From assembly GCA_963790075.1 (NCBI GenBank), contig CAWBNG010000003.1, positions 496,001-560,000 of the forward strand: a DNA stretch of 64,000 nt, given 5' to 3'. The stretch comes from CAYOUV01 sp963790075 (GTDB taxonomy: Bacteria > Chloroflexota > Anaerolineae > Anaerolineales > Villigracilaceae). The stretch's first letter is position 1. Every line of letters begins with the position of its first letter. A program made the position numbers and the translations under genes. The notes beneath the pieces were generated by a model. The model saw only the letters and a list, made by a program, of their open reading frames with translations. It had not been told where the DNA came from and ran no database searches. Shown piece after piece: positions 1 through 8,638 of the stretch.

Positions 1-653
1 GTTTTTACATGGCCATCCTCTCAAATCGTGGCCGACTGCAGTTAGCCGTCGACGATATGCGACTGCTCTCCAAGCTGACCCCTGATTACCTGAAAGACCA
101 TGAGGACAAATTTAAGTCGGCCGGACTGGTTTTCGTGGACGCCAATTTGCCTGAGAAAACCCTCCGGACTGCAATGAGTCTGGCCAAGAAAGCCAAAATC
201 CCCATCTGCGCCGATCCTACTTCGTCAAAATTAACGGAAAAACTGAAACCGCATCTCTCCAAACTCTATTTGATTACCCCAAACAGCCATGAAGCCAGCA
301 TCCTGACCGGGATCAGCTTCGATACATCCGAGCGCAAAAATGCCCTGGCAGCAGCGCGAGCGCTTGTCAACCAGGGCGTGCAATTTGCCCTGGTCACGCT
401 GGCTGAATTGGGTGTGGTGTATGCAACTTCCGAAACGAACGGACACATCCCAGCCATCCGTACCAAAATCGTCGACCCGACCGGCGCTGGTGACGCCATG
501 TCGGCCGCTGTGATCTTTGCCTTACTTAACGACATTGACCTGGACGATGCCATCCGCCTGGGAGTTTCATCGGCTTCCCTGACTTTGCGACATCCCGGAA
601 CGGTTTACCCCAACCTTTCCATCGAAGCACTCTATGACCAATTACTGGTCTAA
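1..653 (+). CDS. psuK: PfkB-family carbohydrate kinase, C-terminal part (probable pseudouridine kinase)
   Basis: Partial gene: the reading frame is open from base 3 and runs off the left edge, so the N-terminus is missing. About 216 residues remain. The C-terminal PfkB signature DPTGAGDAMSA is present, with the GAGD anion hole and the catalytic base Asp, and the spacing to the C-terminus suits ribokinase-type kinases. These enzymes phosphorylate a sugar or nucleoside hydroxyl with ATP in the cytoplasm. The stop lies 2 nt before psuG, so the two are almost certainly co-transcribed. In known psuK-psuG pairs the kinase makes pseudouridine 5'-phosphate for the glycosidase. Substrate specificity is inferred only from this neighbour; another PfkB kinase cannot be excluded. 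Confidence 0.82.
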   Translation, partial: FYMAILSNRGRLQLAVDDMRLLSKLTPDYLKDHEDKFKSAGLVFVDANLPEKTLRTAMSLAKKAKIPICADPTSSKLTEKLKPHLSKLYLITPNSHEASILTGISFDTSERKNALAAARALVNQGVQFALVTLAELGVVYATSETNGHIPAIRTKIVDPTGAGDAMSAAVIFALLNDIDLDDAIRLGVSSASLTLRHPGTVYPNLSIEALYDQLLV

Positions 654-655
654 AC

Positions 656-1579
656 ATGCCTGATTCCCTAATTAAATCATCCGAAATCGAACGCGCCTTA
701 CGCATGCAAATGCCGATCGTTGCGCTGGAGTCGGCTGTCATCACACATGGCCTACCCGATCCACAAAATCTGCAATTGGCACGCGACATGGAAGAGCAAA
801 TCCGCAGGCAGGGTGCTGTCCCGGCCACAGTCGCCGTGCTGGACGGAAATATTCATGTCGGGCTGACTGATGCAGAGCTCGAGAAGCTTGCGCAGGCCTC
901 AGCCCCGCTCAAGATCAGCCGCAGGGATTTTGCCACAGCAATTACCAAAAAAGCCACTGGGGGCACAACCGTCGCCGGGACCATGTTCGCTGCCGAGCGT
1001 GCCGGGATCAAAGTCTTTGCTACGGGCGGAATCGGCGGGGTACACCACGAAGCGCGCTTCGATGTCTCAACCGATTTGCACGCCCTGGCCGACACACAGA
1101 TGATCGTGGTCTGCGCAGGCGCCAAGTCCATCCTGGATTTACCAGCAACCCTGGAATATCTTGAAACTGTGGCAGTGCCAGTCGTCGGTTACCAGACTGA
1201 AGAATTTCCCGCCTTCTTTTCACGGGAAAGCGGCTTGAAGACCAGCCTCAGATTGGATTCAGTACAAGAAATCGCTGAGTTCGCCCGGACGCACTGGGGG
1301 TTGGGAATGAAAAGTAGCATTTTGATAACCCAACCGGTACCGAAAGATGATGAAATCCCAAAATCCGAGATGGACCCGTGGCTGCGTCAAGCCTCGGCTA
1401 CAGCACAGGAGAAAAAAATTCACGGGCAGGCGCTGACGCCCTTTTTGTTGGAAACCATCAAGGATTTGAGCGGCGGGAGATCGCTGCGCGCCAACCTGGC
1501 GCTTTTACTCAACAATGCCAGGCTGGCAGCCCAGATTGCCAAGATACTGACAGCCGGCCAGAGACAAAAGCTAATCTAA
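656..1579 (+). CDS. psuG: Pseudouridine-5'-phosphate glycosidase
   Basis: 307 aa, the usual length for PsuG. It cleaves the C-C glycosidic bond of pseudouridine 5'-phosphate to uracil and ribose 5-phosphate. Visible family marks are ALESAVITHG (Glu25, matching E. coli Glu31), KISRRD (Lys86, matching Lys93) and CAGAKSILD (Lys157, matching the Schiff-base Lys166), plus the glycine-rich ATGGIGGVHH segment that binds phosphate. The start ATG is 2 nt after the upstream kinase stop, so translation is probably coupled. Together the pair forms a pseudouridine salvage/degradation module. The gene is intact, and the assignment rests on family knowledge plus the catalytic residues seen. Confidence 0.95.
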   Translation: MPDSLIKSSEIERALRMQMPIVALESAVITHGLPDPQNLQLARDMEEQIRRQGAVPATVAVLDGNIHVGLTDAELEKLAQASAPLKISRRDFATAITKKATGGTTVAGTMFAAERAGIKVFATGGIGGVHHEARFDVSTDLHALADTQMIVVCAGAKSILDLPATLEYLETVAVPVVGYQTEEFPAFFSRESGLKTSLRLDSVQEIAEFARTHWGLGMKSSILITQPVPKDDEIPKSEMDPWLRQASATAQEKKIHGQALTPFLLETIKDLSGGRSLRANLALLLNNARLAAQIAKILTAGQRQKLI

Positions 1580-1606
1580 AAGGATGGCGCTTGGCCATCC
1601 CTGGAT

Positions 1607-2077
1607 TCATTTTGGGAGAAGCTTCTCCGGCATTTGCACAGCGAGCACTTCTCCGCGTACCGTAATTTCCCCGTTTGCCACAATCCACTCTTCGACAACC
1701 ACCCGGCGACCCCGGATCTCCTTCACGCGTCCACGGATCTCGAGACTGATCCCCAGCGGGGTAGGTTTGAGATAATCGACATGCAGCGAACCAGTTACAA
1801 AGCGGAAGCCCGGTTCGCTGTCCATCGGACGGCCTTCAGCGCGATGCATCGCAGCCGCAGCTGTCCCTGTACCGTGGCAGTCGATCAGCGAAGCCAGCAA
1901 ACCTCCGTAGACGTACCCCGGAATGGCAATGTGATAGGGCTCAGGAGTAAAATGGGCGACGGTCTCTTCCCCATCCCAGAAACTTTTGATCTGGTGGCCG
2001 TGCTCGTTCAAGCGGCCACATCCGTAGCACAGGGCAAGGTTATCGGGGTAATAATCCTGGAATGCTTTTTCGGGCAT
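1607..2077 (-). CDS. PaaI-type hotdog-fold thioesterase
   Basis: 156 aa. It has the single-domain 4HBT/PaaI hotdog pattern, with the HIAIPGYVYGGLLASLIDCHG segment (helix with the catalytic Asp) and the strand-rich C-terminal half LHVDYLKPTPLG. Such enzymes hydrolyse acyl-CoA thioesters in the cytoplasm; the substrate here is unknown. An upstream TTG at 2089 is in frame, but TTGGAGAAG is better read as the ribosome binding site of the ATG at 2077, so I chose that start. An N-terminal CYGCGRLNEHG motif is common in this subfamily. The gene converges on psuG. It has its own leader, and no operon partner is evident. Confidence 0.8.
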   Translation of the reverse strand: MPEKAFQDYYPDNLALCYGCGRLNEHGHQIKSFWDGEETVAHFTPEPYHIAIPGYVYGGLLASLIDCHGTGTAAAAMHRAEGRPMDSEPGFRFVTGSLHVDYLKPTPLGISLEIRGRVKEIRGRRVVVEEWIVANGEITVRGEVLAVQMPEKLLPK

Positions 2078-2151
2078 TAACTTCTCCAAACTTTTTTCGA
2101 GGCAACACAGGTAAGCGAAAAGTGTAGTTTACCAGATGATCGCAACCCAGC

Positions 2152-3075
2152 TTAGGGCGCTTTGGTTGGCCATTTGGTATCAGTTGGACGGGGTGTATTC
2201 GTTATCGTCGGGGTGCGGGACGGGGTCGCTGTCCGCGAGGGGGTTGGCGGCATTGTCGGGGTGCGTGTCTGGGCTGGCGTGCGAGTCGCTGGAGCTGTCG
2301 CCGTCGGAACGGCAGTCGGGGGCTCCCCCTCCAGCACGAACTGACCGATAACTTTCCAGTCCATGCCAACAAAAATTTCCACTTCATAGGTGCCGGGAAG
2401 CCATTCGGATAGGTCGGGGTTCCAGTCGGTATAACCATAACCACCGGTCGTCCCATCCCAGGGCTTGGTTTCGTAATGGACCAAATCGCCGTCGCGAAAC
2501 CACAAAGCCGTCCACTGCACACCGGGGAGCATCTGGTCATAGGTAAACACGCCATACATATGCTTGATTGGATTTTGGAAGAAAGACTGTGGGTTAACTG
2601 CATTCACACCATCATATTCGGTTGAGAATTGGATGGGACTGAAGACCGCATCCGGATTGGGCGTGACTGACGACTCGAACAAGGCCTCGATCGCCAGCGG
2701 CAGAAACGGCGTGCCGGTCGAAGTTGGGGTATCCGTGATCAACGGGGTATCGGTGATCGTCGGTGTCAGGGAAATGGTCGGAGTCAGCGTGATCGACGGG
2801 GTAATGGTTATAGTCTGCGTCAGCGTTGCCGTTGGAGAAGGTGGAAAATAGGAATATGCCACCGGTTCGCCGAAACGGGATAAGGCAATGCCCAAGATGG
2901 CCAGAAAGACGGCCAAGCCGATCAGCCGCCAGCCGCGCATGGTTTGCTGCTGCCTGAGACGAAAGAAAGTGATCGTACGGCTGGATCGGATGGATCGGTA
3001 CCCAATCAGGGCGCTGAAGAATGCGCCTACCACGGCAATCGCTATCGCGGCTTGTATACCGGAACGGATGTCCAT
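2152..3075 (-). CDS. Membrane-anchored protein with Thr/Pro-rich linkers, unknown function
   Basis: 307 aa. Two hydrophobic segments (about residues 7-27 and 48-66) are followed by a long Thr/Pro linker, a globular middle of about 130 residues rich in aromatic amino acids (WFRDGDLVHY, GTYEVEIFVG), and a second Thr/Pro/Arg tail. The C-terminal part is probably extracellular. The middle region resembles small beta-sandwich domains, but I do not recognise a family. T/P-repeat surface proteins are typical of Anaerolineae. There is no Shine-Dalgarno sequence: a TATAAT (3088-3083) lies 7 nt before the ATG, so the transcript may be leaderless. The gene is divergent from the isopentenyl phosphate kinase gene. 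Confidence 0.65.
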   Translation of the reverse strand: MDIRSGIQAAIAIAVVGAFFSALIGYRSIRSSRTITFFRLRQQQTMRGWRLIGLAVFLAILGIALSRFGEPVAYSYFPPSPTATLTQTITITPSITLTPTISLTPTITDTPLITDTPTSTGTPFLPLAIEALFESSVTPNPDAVFSPIQFSTEYDGVNAVNPQSFFQNPIKHMYGVFTYDQMLPGVQWTALWFRDGDLVHYETKPWDGTTGGYGYTDWNPDLSEWLPGTYEVEIFVGMDWKVIGQFVLEGEPPTAVPTATAPATRTPAQTRTPTMPPTPSRTATPSRTPTITNTPRPTDTKWPTKAP

Positions 3076-3126
3076 CGGGCTGATTATAGCACCAAGAAAA
3101 CTCCGAATTGTGGTAAAACAAAGTCA

Positions 3127-3924
3127 ATGAGCGAGCTGATCTTTCTCAAACTTGGCGGGTCGTTGATCACCGACAAAACCCGACCTTATACCCCGCGACA
3201 GGATAAATTGACCGACCTGGCAGACCAGATCGCCGCTGCGATCGAGACTCAACCGGACATGCACCTGGTTCTCGGGCATGGTTCCGGCTCCTTTGGGCAC
3301 ACTGCCGCCAAGGAGCACAATACCCGGGCGGGCGTCCACGACGAATCCGGTTGGCGTGGGTTTGCCGAGGTTTGGTATCAGGCCTCGAAGCTCAATCGCT
3401 TCGTTATGGATGCCCTGCACACAGCCGGCATTCCCGCGCTCGCCTTTCCGCCTTCTGCCAATGTGACAGCCCGTGACGGAAGGGTAGCAGCCTGGGAGCT
3501 GAATCCCCTGCGAACTGCACTCCAGGTCGGGATAGTACCGGTGATTTACGGCGATGTGATCTTCGACGAAATTCGCGGCGGGACAATCCTGTCCACAGAG
3601 GATCTGATGCTGTATCTGGCACGCGAACTGCGCCCCGATCGCATTTTACTGGTTGGGCTGGAAGCGGGAGTCTGGGCAGACTTTCCCGCACGCACAAAAC
3701 TGGTTGAGGGGATCACACCTGTGAGCTTCGAATCGATCCGCTCAAGCGTGGGCGGCTCGCACGGCGCGGATGTCACAGGCGGAATGTCTAGCAAAGTCGA
3801 GCAAATGCTAACCCTTGTCCAGACCATCCCGGCACTACAAATTCGCATATTTTCAGGCGAGGAATCCGGAAATCTCAAGCGTAGTTTGGACGGTCAGGCA
3901 TTGGGAACGCTGCTCTCGGCCTGA
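3127..3924 (+). CDS. Isopentenyl phosphate kinase (IPK)
   Basis: 265 aa, amino acid kinase fold. The N-terminus FLKLGGSLITDK has the phosphate-binding Lys8 and Gly-Gly. GHGSGSFGHTAAKEH contains His58, which aligns with the essential His of archaeal IPKs (GSFGH motif). A C-terminal DVTGGMSSKVEQ segment is typical of the nucleotide site. The enzyme phosphorylates isopentenyl phosphate to IPP with ATP, the last step of the archaeal-type or alternative mevalonate route, which is documented in the chloroflexus Roseiflexus. The in-frame opening extends upstream to 2944, but homology begins at the ATG at 3127. No Shine-Dalgarno is obvious. No other mevalonate genes are in the window. Confidence 0.92.
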   Translation: MSELIFLKLGGSLITDKTRPYTPRQDKLTDLADQIAAAIETQPDMHLVLGHGSGSFGHTAAKEHNTRAGVHDESGWRGFAEVWYQASKLNRFVMDALHTAGIPALAFPPSANVTARDGRVAAWELNPLRTALQVGIVPVIYGDVIFDEIRGGTILSTEDLMLYLARELRPDRILLVGLEAGVWADFPARTKLVEGITPVSFESIRSSVGGSHGADVTGGMSSKVEQMLTLVQTIPALQIRIFSGEESGNLKRSLDGQALGTLLSA

Positions 3925-4041
3925 AATTATCAAGTTTGTGACAAAAATTTCAAAAACGGGGGACGTCTGTCCATTGTCTCTTTTTTTAAAATAGTCGACA
4001 ATATAAGGTACATCTAATCCGTCAAACATGGGAGAAGACAG

Positions 4042-5944
4042 ATGACTCGAAAATTCACAGCAACTCCACTTAAGATTCGCACCCCTGTACCATCGGATAT
4101 TGATATTGCCCAAGAAGCAACTCTCAAGCCGATCATGCAAATCGCCGAGGAACTCGGCATTTTGCCGGAAGAACTGGAACTCTACGGCAATTACAAAGCC
4201 AAAGTCAAACTGGAAATCCTGGACCGCCTGAAGGGGAAACCGGATGGCAAATACATCGACGTAACGGCCATTACGCCCACCCCGCTTGGGGAGGGCAAGA
4301 CCACCACAACGGTCGGTTTATGCCAGGCTCTGGGCGCGCACCTGGGCAAGAACGTCGTCACCTGCATCCGCCAGCCCAGCCAGGGCCCTACCTTCGGCAT
4401 CAAGGGCGGTGCTGCCGGCGGTGGTTACAGCCAGATCATCCCGATGGAGGATTTCAACCTGCACCTGACCGGCGATATCCACGCCATCACCGCCGCCAAC
4501 AACCTGCTGGCAGCGGCGATCGATGTGCGCGTCATGCACGAATCCAAACAAGATGATGAGAAGCTCTTCAACGCTTTGTGCCCGCCTGACAAGGATGGCT
4601 CGCGCCACTTTTCCCCCTCCATGCTGCGGCGCTTAAAGAAGCTGGGCATTAACAAGACCGACCCCAACGACCTGACCCCCGAAGAGCGCAGCCGCTTTGC
4701 CCGCCTGGATATCGACCCCGATAGCATCACCTGGCGACGCGTGATCGACACCAACGACCGTTTCCTGCGCACCATCACGATCGGTGAAGGCCCGGATGAA
4801 AAGGGCTTCGAACGCGAGACCGGTTTCGACATCACCGTTGCCAGCGAGATCATGGCCATCCTGGCCCTGACCACCGACCTGGCCGACATGCGCGAGCGTT
4901 TCGGCAAGATCGTGATCGGCACCAATAAGAAGGGCGAAGCCATCACCGCTGAAGACCTGGGTGTGGCGGGCGCGTTGACTGTGCTGATGAAAGACGCCAT
5001 CAAGCCCAACCTGATGCAGACCCTGGAAGGCACACCCGCCTTTGTCCATGCCGGTCCGTTTGCCAATATTGCTCCCGGCCAGTCTTCGATCATCGCTGAC
5101 AAGATCGCCCTCAAGCTGGCCGATTACGTCGTCACCGAGTCTCGGTTTCGGGGCCGATATCGGTATGGAAAAATTTTTCGGCATCAAATGCCGCTATTCC
5201 GGCCTGATCCCACAGGTAGTTGTACTGGTTGCCACTGTCCGCGCCTTGAAGATGCACGGCGGCGGCCCCAAGGTGGTGGCTGGCAAACCATTAGCGCCCG
5301 AATACACCGAAGAGAACCTGGAACTGCTCAAGGCCGGGCTACCCAACATGGTCAAACACATCCAGAACGCCTTGAAATACGGCGTGAATGTGGTTGTGGC
5401 GGTCAACTCTTTCATGGATGACACCGAAGCTGAAGTTGAAATGGTCCGCAAGGCCGCAATCGAAGCCGGCGCAATGGACGCAGTCGTGTCCCGCCATTGG
5501 ATGGAAGGCGGCGCGGGAGCCAAAGCCCTGGCCGAGGCCGTCGTCGCAGCCTGCGAGAAACCCAGCAACTTCAAGCAGCTCTACGATGTCAACTTGCCGA
5601 TCAAAGAAAAGATCGAGATCATCTGCAAGGAAATTTACGGCGCCGACGGTGTCGATTACTCGCCCGAAGCTGAAGCCAAGATCGAACTCTACAACAAACT
5701 CGGTTTCGACAAACTGCCGATGTGCATGGCCAAGACCCACCTGTCTCTAAGCCATGACGGCAATCTAAAAGGCGTCCCGACCGGTTTCCGTGTGCCGATC
5801 CGCGACATCCGCGCTTCGGTCGGTTCCGGCTTCCTGTTCCCGCTGCTGGGTACCATGCGCACCATGCCTGGACTGCCCACCCGCCCGGTCTTCTACGATG
5901 TGGACCTGGACCTGAAGACCGGCAAAGTGGTCGGGTTGTTCTAA
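4042..5944 (+). CDS. fhs: Formate-tetrahydrofolate ligase (frameshifted by +1 base at 5143)
   Basis: Restored length is 633 aa, of the longer Fhs type. It makes 10-formyl-THF from formate, THF and ATP, feeding one-carbon metabolism and possibly the methyl branch of the Wood-Ljungdahl pathway. The ATP loop TPLGEGKTTTTVG is at about residue 80, and the middle and C-terminal conserved blocks (GFGADIGMEKFFGIKCR, PGLPTRP) are all present. The frame breaks after VTES: an extra C at 5143 shifts it, and removing it gives an uninterrupted protein. The start ATG has GGGAGAAG as ribosome binding site. A strong hairpin at 5964-5990 follows. No other residue looks decayed, so I favour a consensus error or a very recent mutation. 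Confidence 0.9.
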
Positions 5945-5963
5945 GCACAAGCCCCTGAAAGTC

Positions 5964-5990
5964 AAGACCACCCGCTACGCGGGTGGTCTT
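5964..5990 (+). terminator. Hairpin terminator after fhs
   Basis: Perfect 11-12 bp stem (AAGACCACCCG with its complement) and a 3-5 nt loop, followed by CTGTTT. It lies 20 nt after the fhs stop. Confidence 0.75.
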
Positions 5991-6035
5991 CTGTTTCGGG
6001 CGTTCCACCCTCGACTCGCTAAGGCGTTAATAACA

Positions 6036-6113
6036 AGAGCCTCCCGCTTTTGTAATGCACCTCCTTCGTTGGTTGTGTCCAATTTTGGGGGTGCAGTTCA
6101 CTTTGGAGGCTCT
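6036..6113. repeat. Nested inverted repeat (two-tier hairpin)
   Basis: Outer arms AGAGCCTCC (6036-6044) and GGAGGCTCT (6105-6113) enclose inner arms TGCACCTCC (6056-6064) and GGGGGTGCA (6087-6095, one G-T pair). The centre has a short TTGG/CCAA hairpin. The element sits between the convergent genes fhs and acyl-CoA synthetase. It could act as a terminator for the minus-strand gene or be a small mobile-element remnant. No reading frame covers it. Confidence 0.5.
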
Positions 6114-6141
6114 CCACTTCTTACTTTCCATTAACCACTCT

Positions 6142-8121
6142 TCACTTTGCCTTCCCAATGTCTTCTACCGCTTCGGGGTTGACTAACGATGAAGTATCCC
6201 CTAACTCTTGACCCAGATATGCTGCCCGGATCATGCGCCGCATGACCTTGGCATTGCGCGTCTTCGGTAAATCCTTGACGAAATAAACCTGCTTGGGTCT
6301 CAGCGGCTTTCCCATTGCTTCAGCAACCAGTTCTTTCAACTCGGTCTGCATGGCTTCCGTGGGCAGGCTGTCACCGGTCAATACAACGAAGACGACGACT
6401 GCACTACCCTTGACTTCGTCAGGTATGCCGATCGCAGCCGCCTCGACCACGTCCGGATGCGAGACCAGGATCGATTCGACCTCGGCCGGACCGAGTCGCT
6501 TACCCGCGACCTTGATCGTATCATCCGAGCGACCCAGGATATACCACATGCCATCCGCGTCGATCGCGGCAAAGTCGCCGTGCACCCAGACGTTCTCCCA
6601 GCGCGACCAGTAGGTGTCGATGTAGCGCTGCGGGTCTTTCCAAAATCCACGCGTCATCCCAATCCAGGGATTCTTGATCACCAATTCCCCAACCTGGTTG
6701 CGCACCGGCTGACCTTTCTCGTCGAACACGTCAGCCGCGATGCCGGGCGTCGGTGCAGAGAAGGCACACGGTTTGAGCGGCAGGATCGGATTGCCCATCA
6801 CGATGCCGCCGGAGATTTCCGTCCCGCCGGAATAGTTGATGATCGGGCGCTTGCTTCCGCCAACCTTCTCGAACAACCACAACCAGGGATCCGGGTTCCA
6901 GGGTTCACCGGTCGAGGCAAAAAAGCGCAATGATGAAAGGTCATGTTGTTCGAAAGGGGCTTCGCCATGTGGGATCAGAGCGCGGATCAGCGTGGGCGAG
7001 ACACCCAATTGCGTAATTTTGTGCCGCTCGACCAGGGTCCACAATCGATCCGGGCCGGGGTAATCAGGCCCGCCATCGTACACGAGAAAAGTCGCGCCCA
7101 ATAACAGTGTCCCAAAAACCAGCCAGGGACCCATCATCCAGCCCATATCGGTCATCCAGTAGATCACATCACTGGGCTTGTTTTGAGTTGCATCAAAGGG
7201 GTGGACATCCGTGCCAAAGGCCATGTCTTGGGCAGCCTTGATCGGGAAGCCGCAATGAGTGTGCACCGCACCCTTCGGGCGGCCGGTCGTCCCTGATGTG
7301 TAGATGACCATCATCACATCCTCGGCACTGGTCACCTCGGTCTCAGCCTGATCTGATTGGGAGGGGATCATTTCGTGCCACCAGCGATCGCGCCCCGCCT
7401 GCATCTCGACCGGGATATCTGCCCGCTTAAGCACGATCATGTGCTTGAGCGTGGGAACTTGCGCGGCAGCTTCGTCTGCAATGGGTTTCATCGCCAGCGG
7501 TTTGCCACGCCGGAAGAAACCATCCGCCGTGAACAAGGCTTTGGCATCCGCATCCGCCAGGCGGGTCACGACTGCGCTGACACCATAGCCGGAAAATAAA
7601 GGCAGGATGATGCCGCCAATTTTGACGATCGCCAGCATGGCAATCACGATCTCAGGGGTCATGGGCATGAAAAGGCCAACTGCGTCACCTTTGCCCAATC
7701 CCAGCCCGCGCAGTGCATTGGCACAACGGTTGACTTCCTGAAATAATTCCTTGTACGACAGCTTGCGCGAGTTGCCTTCCTCGCCTTCCCAGATCAGAGC
7801 GATCTGATTTTCAGCCGGTTTACCGATATATTTATCAAGACAGTTGTGGACGATATTCAGCTTGCCATCCAGACACCACTGCGGCCACTGAATCCCTTTG
7901 GAGAGGTCTACAACTTTGCTGTACGGTTGATAAAATTGGATATCCAAAAATTGCAACACGGCTTCGGTAAACCAGGCCACATCCTGGGTCGAGCGCTGCA
8001 TCAGTTCATCGAAATCTTTAATTCCTTGCTGGCGCATGAAGCGCGTCAGGTTGGCGTTTTCAATATAGTCCGGTGTCGGGCGCCAAACGATCGCGCCTCC
8101 AAAATCGAACTGGTCTGTCAT
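6142..8121 (-). CDS. Acetyl-CoA synthetase-like AMP-forming acyl-CoA synthetase
   Basis: 659 aa, length and layout of the ACS family: N-terminal helical region, AMP-binding core (about 110-540) and mobile C-terminal domain. Visible motifs are the ATP loop YTSGTTGRPKG (274-284), the A8 hinge around GRSDDTIKVAGKRLGP, and the C-terminal catalytic lysine in KTRNAKVMRR. The last motif departs from the usual PKTRSGK, so it may not be a strict acetyl-CoA synthetase; propionyl-CoA or another short-chain acid is possible. The reaction is acid + ATP + CoA to acyl-CoA + AMP + PPi. The start has an excellent ribosome binding site (AGGAGG, 8 nt upstream). It is divergent from the ChrB-like gene. Confidence 0.88.
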   Translation of the reverse strand: MTDQFDFGGAIVWRPTPDYIENANLTRFMRQQGIKDFDELMQRSTQDVAWFTEAVLQFLDIQFYQPYSKVVDLSKGIQWPQWCLDGKLNIVHNCLDKYIGKPAENQIALIWEGEEGNSRKLSYKELFQEVNRCANALRGLGLGKGDAVGLFMPMTPEIVIAMLAIVKIGGIILPLFSGYGVSAVVTRLADADAKALFTADGFFRRGKPLAMKPIADEAAAQVPTLKHMIVLKRADIPVEMQAGRDRWWHEMIPSQSDQAETEVTSAEDVMMVIYTSGTTGRPKGAVHTHCGFPIKAAQDMAFGTDVHPFDATQNKPSDVIYWMTDMGWMMGPWLVFGTLLLGATFLVYDGGPDYPGPDRLWTLVERHKITQLGVSPTLIRALIPHGEAPFEQHDLSSLRFFASTGEPWNPDPWLWLFEKVGGSKRPIINYSGGTEISGGIVMGNPILPLKPCAFSAPTPGIAADVFDEKGQPVRNQVGELVIKNPWIGMTRGFWKDPQRYIDTYWSRWENVWVHGDFAAIDADGMWYILGRSDDTIKVAGKRLGPAEVESILVSHPDVVEAAAIGIPDEVKGSAVVVFVVLTGDSLPTEAMQTELKELVAEAMGKPLRPKQVYFVKDLPKTRNAKVMRRMIRAAYLGQELGDTSSLVNPEAVEDIGKAK

Positions 8122-8196
8122 ATTCGGACCTCCTTTGGCAGGATTGTGATGTTATTATACGAGCATTGGTCTATAATGGTCAAAAAGGAGGCTTGC

Positions 8197-8631
8197 ATGA
8201 AATGGGTTACCCGCTCGCATGTCCATGTAGATCGTGTCGCCTGCCCCTGGCTGATCACCCGCTTCATTGATAGTGAAGCGGAGTTTTTATTTGTCCCTAA
8301 GAGTCAAATAGAAAATATCGTAAAAGACACTGGCGCGATCCCCTTTGATGCCCCCGGTGTGGAATTAGGTCACCAAGAGGGGTGCTGTTCGTTCGAAGCG
8401 ATCGTCTCGAAATACGAATTGAAAGATGCCGGTCTCCTGCGTCTGGCGCAGATCATTCATGCCGCGGACGTTTCCGATGACTTGGATACGGATGCAATTG
8501 CCCGCGGGCTGGAAGCAATCGCAACTGGTTTCAGTATTCGCTACCCGGATGACCAGGAAAATCTTTCCATTCAGTTTGAAGTGTACGATGCGCTCTACGC
8601 CTGGTGCCGGCTGGACATGGCGACCCACTGA
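8197..8631 (+). CDS. ChrB C-terminal domain protein (chromate-resistance family)
   Basis: 144 aa. WVTRSHVHVDRVACPWLI, RFIDSEAEFLFVP and the later GHQEGCCSFEAIVSKY and LAQIIHAADV blocks are characteristic of the ChrB_C domain found at the end of chromate-resistance regulator ChrB. Here the domain stands alone, without the N-terminal half. Conserved His/Cys/Asp residues suggest a metal or oxyanion site, but the biochemical role is not settled. The start at 8197 is preceded by AAAGGAGG. The longer open frame upstream is spurious because it overlaps the divergent synthetase gene. A TATAAT at 8172-8177 may be the -10 box. The MFS gene starts 7 nt after the stop, so the two form a unit. Confidence 0.8.
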   Translation: MKWVTRSHVHVDRVACPWLITRFIDSEAEFLFVPKSQIENIVKDTGAIPFDAPGVELGHQEGCCSFEAIVSKYELKDAGLLRLAQIIHAADVSDDLDTDAIARGLEAIATGFSIRYPDDQENLSIQFEVYDALYAWCRLDMATH

Positions 8632-8638
8632 CCTCGTG

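Noticed and set aside
2801..3075. Plus-strand open frames with Val/Gly repeats
   Set aside because: They are the antisense of the Thr/Pro linkers of the minus-strand protein.
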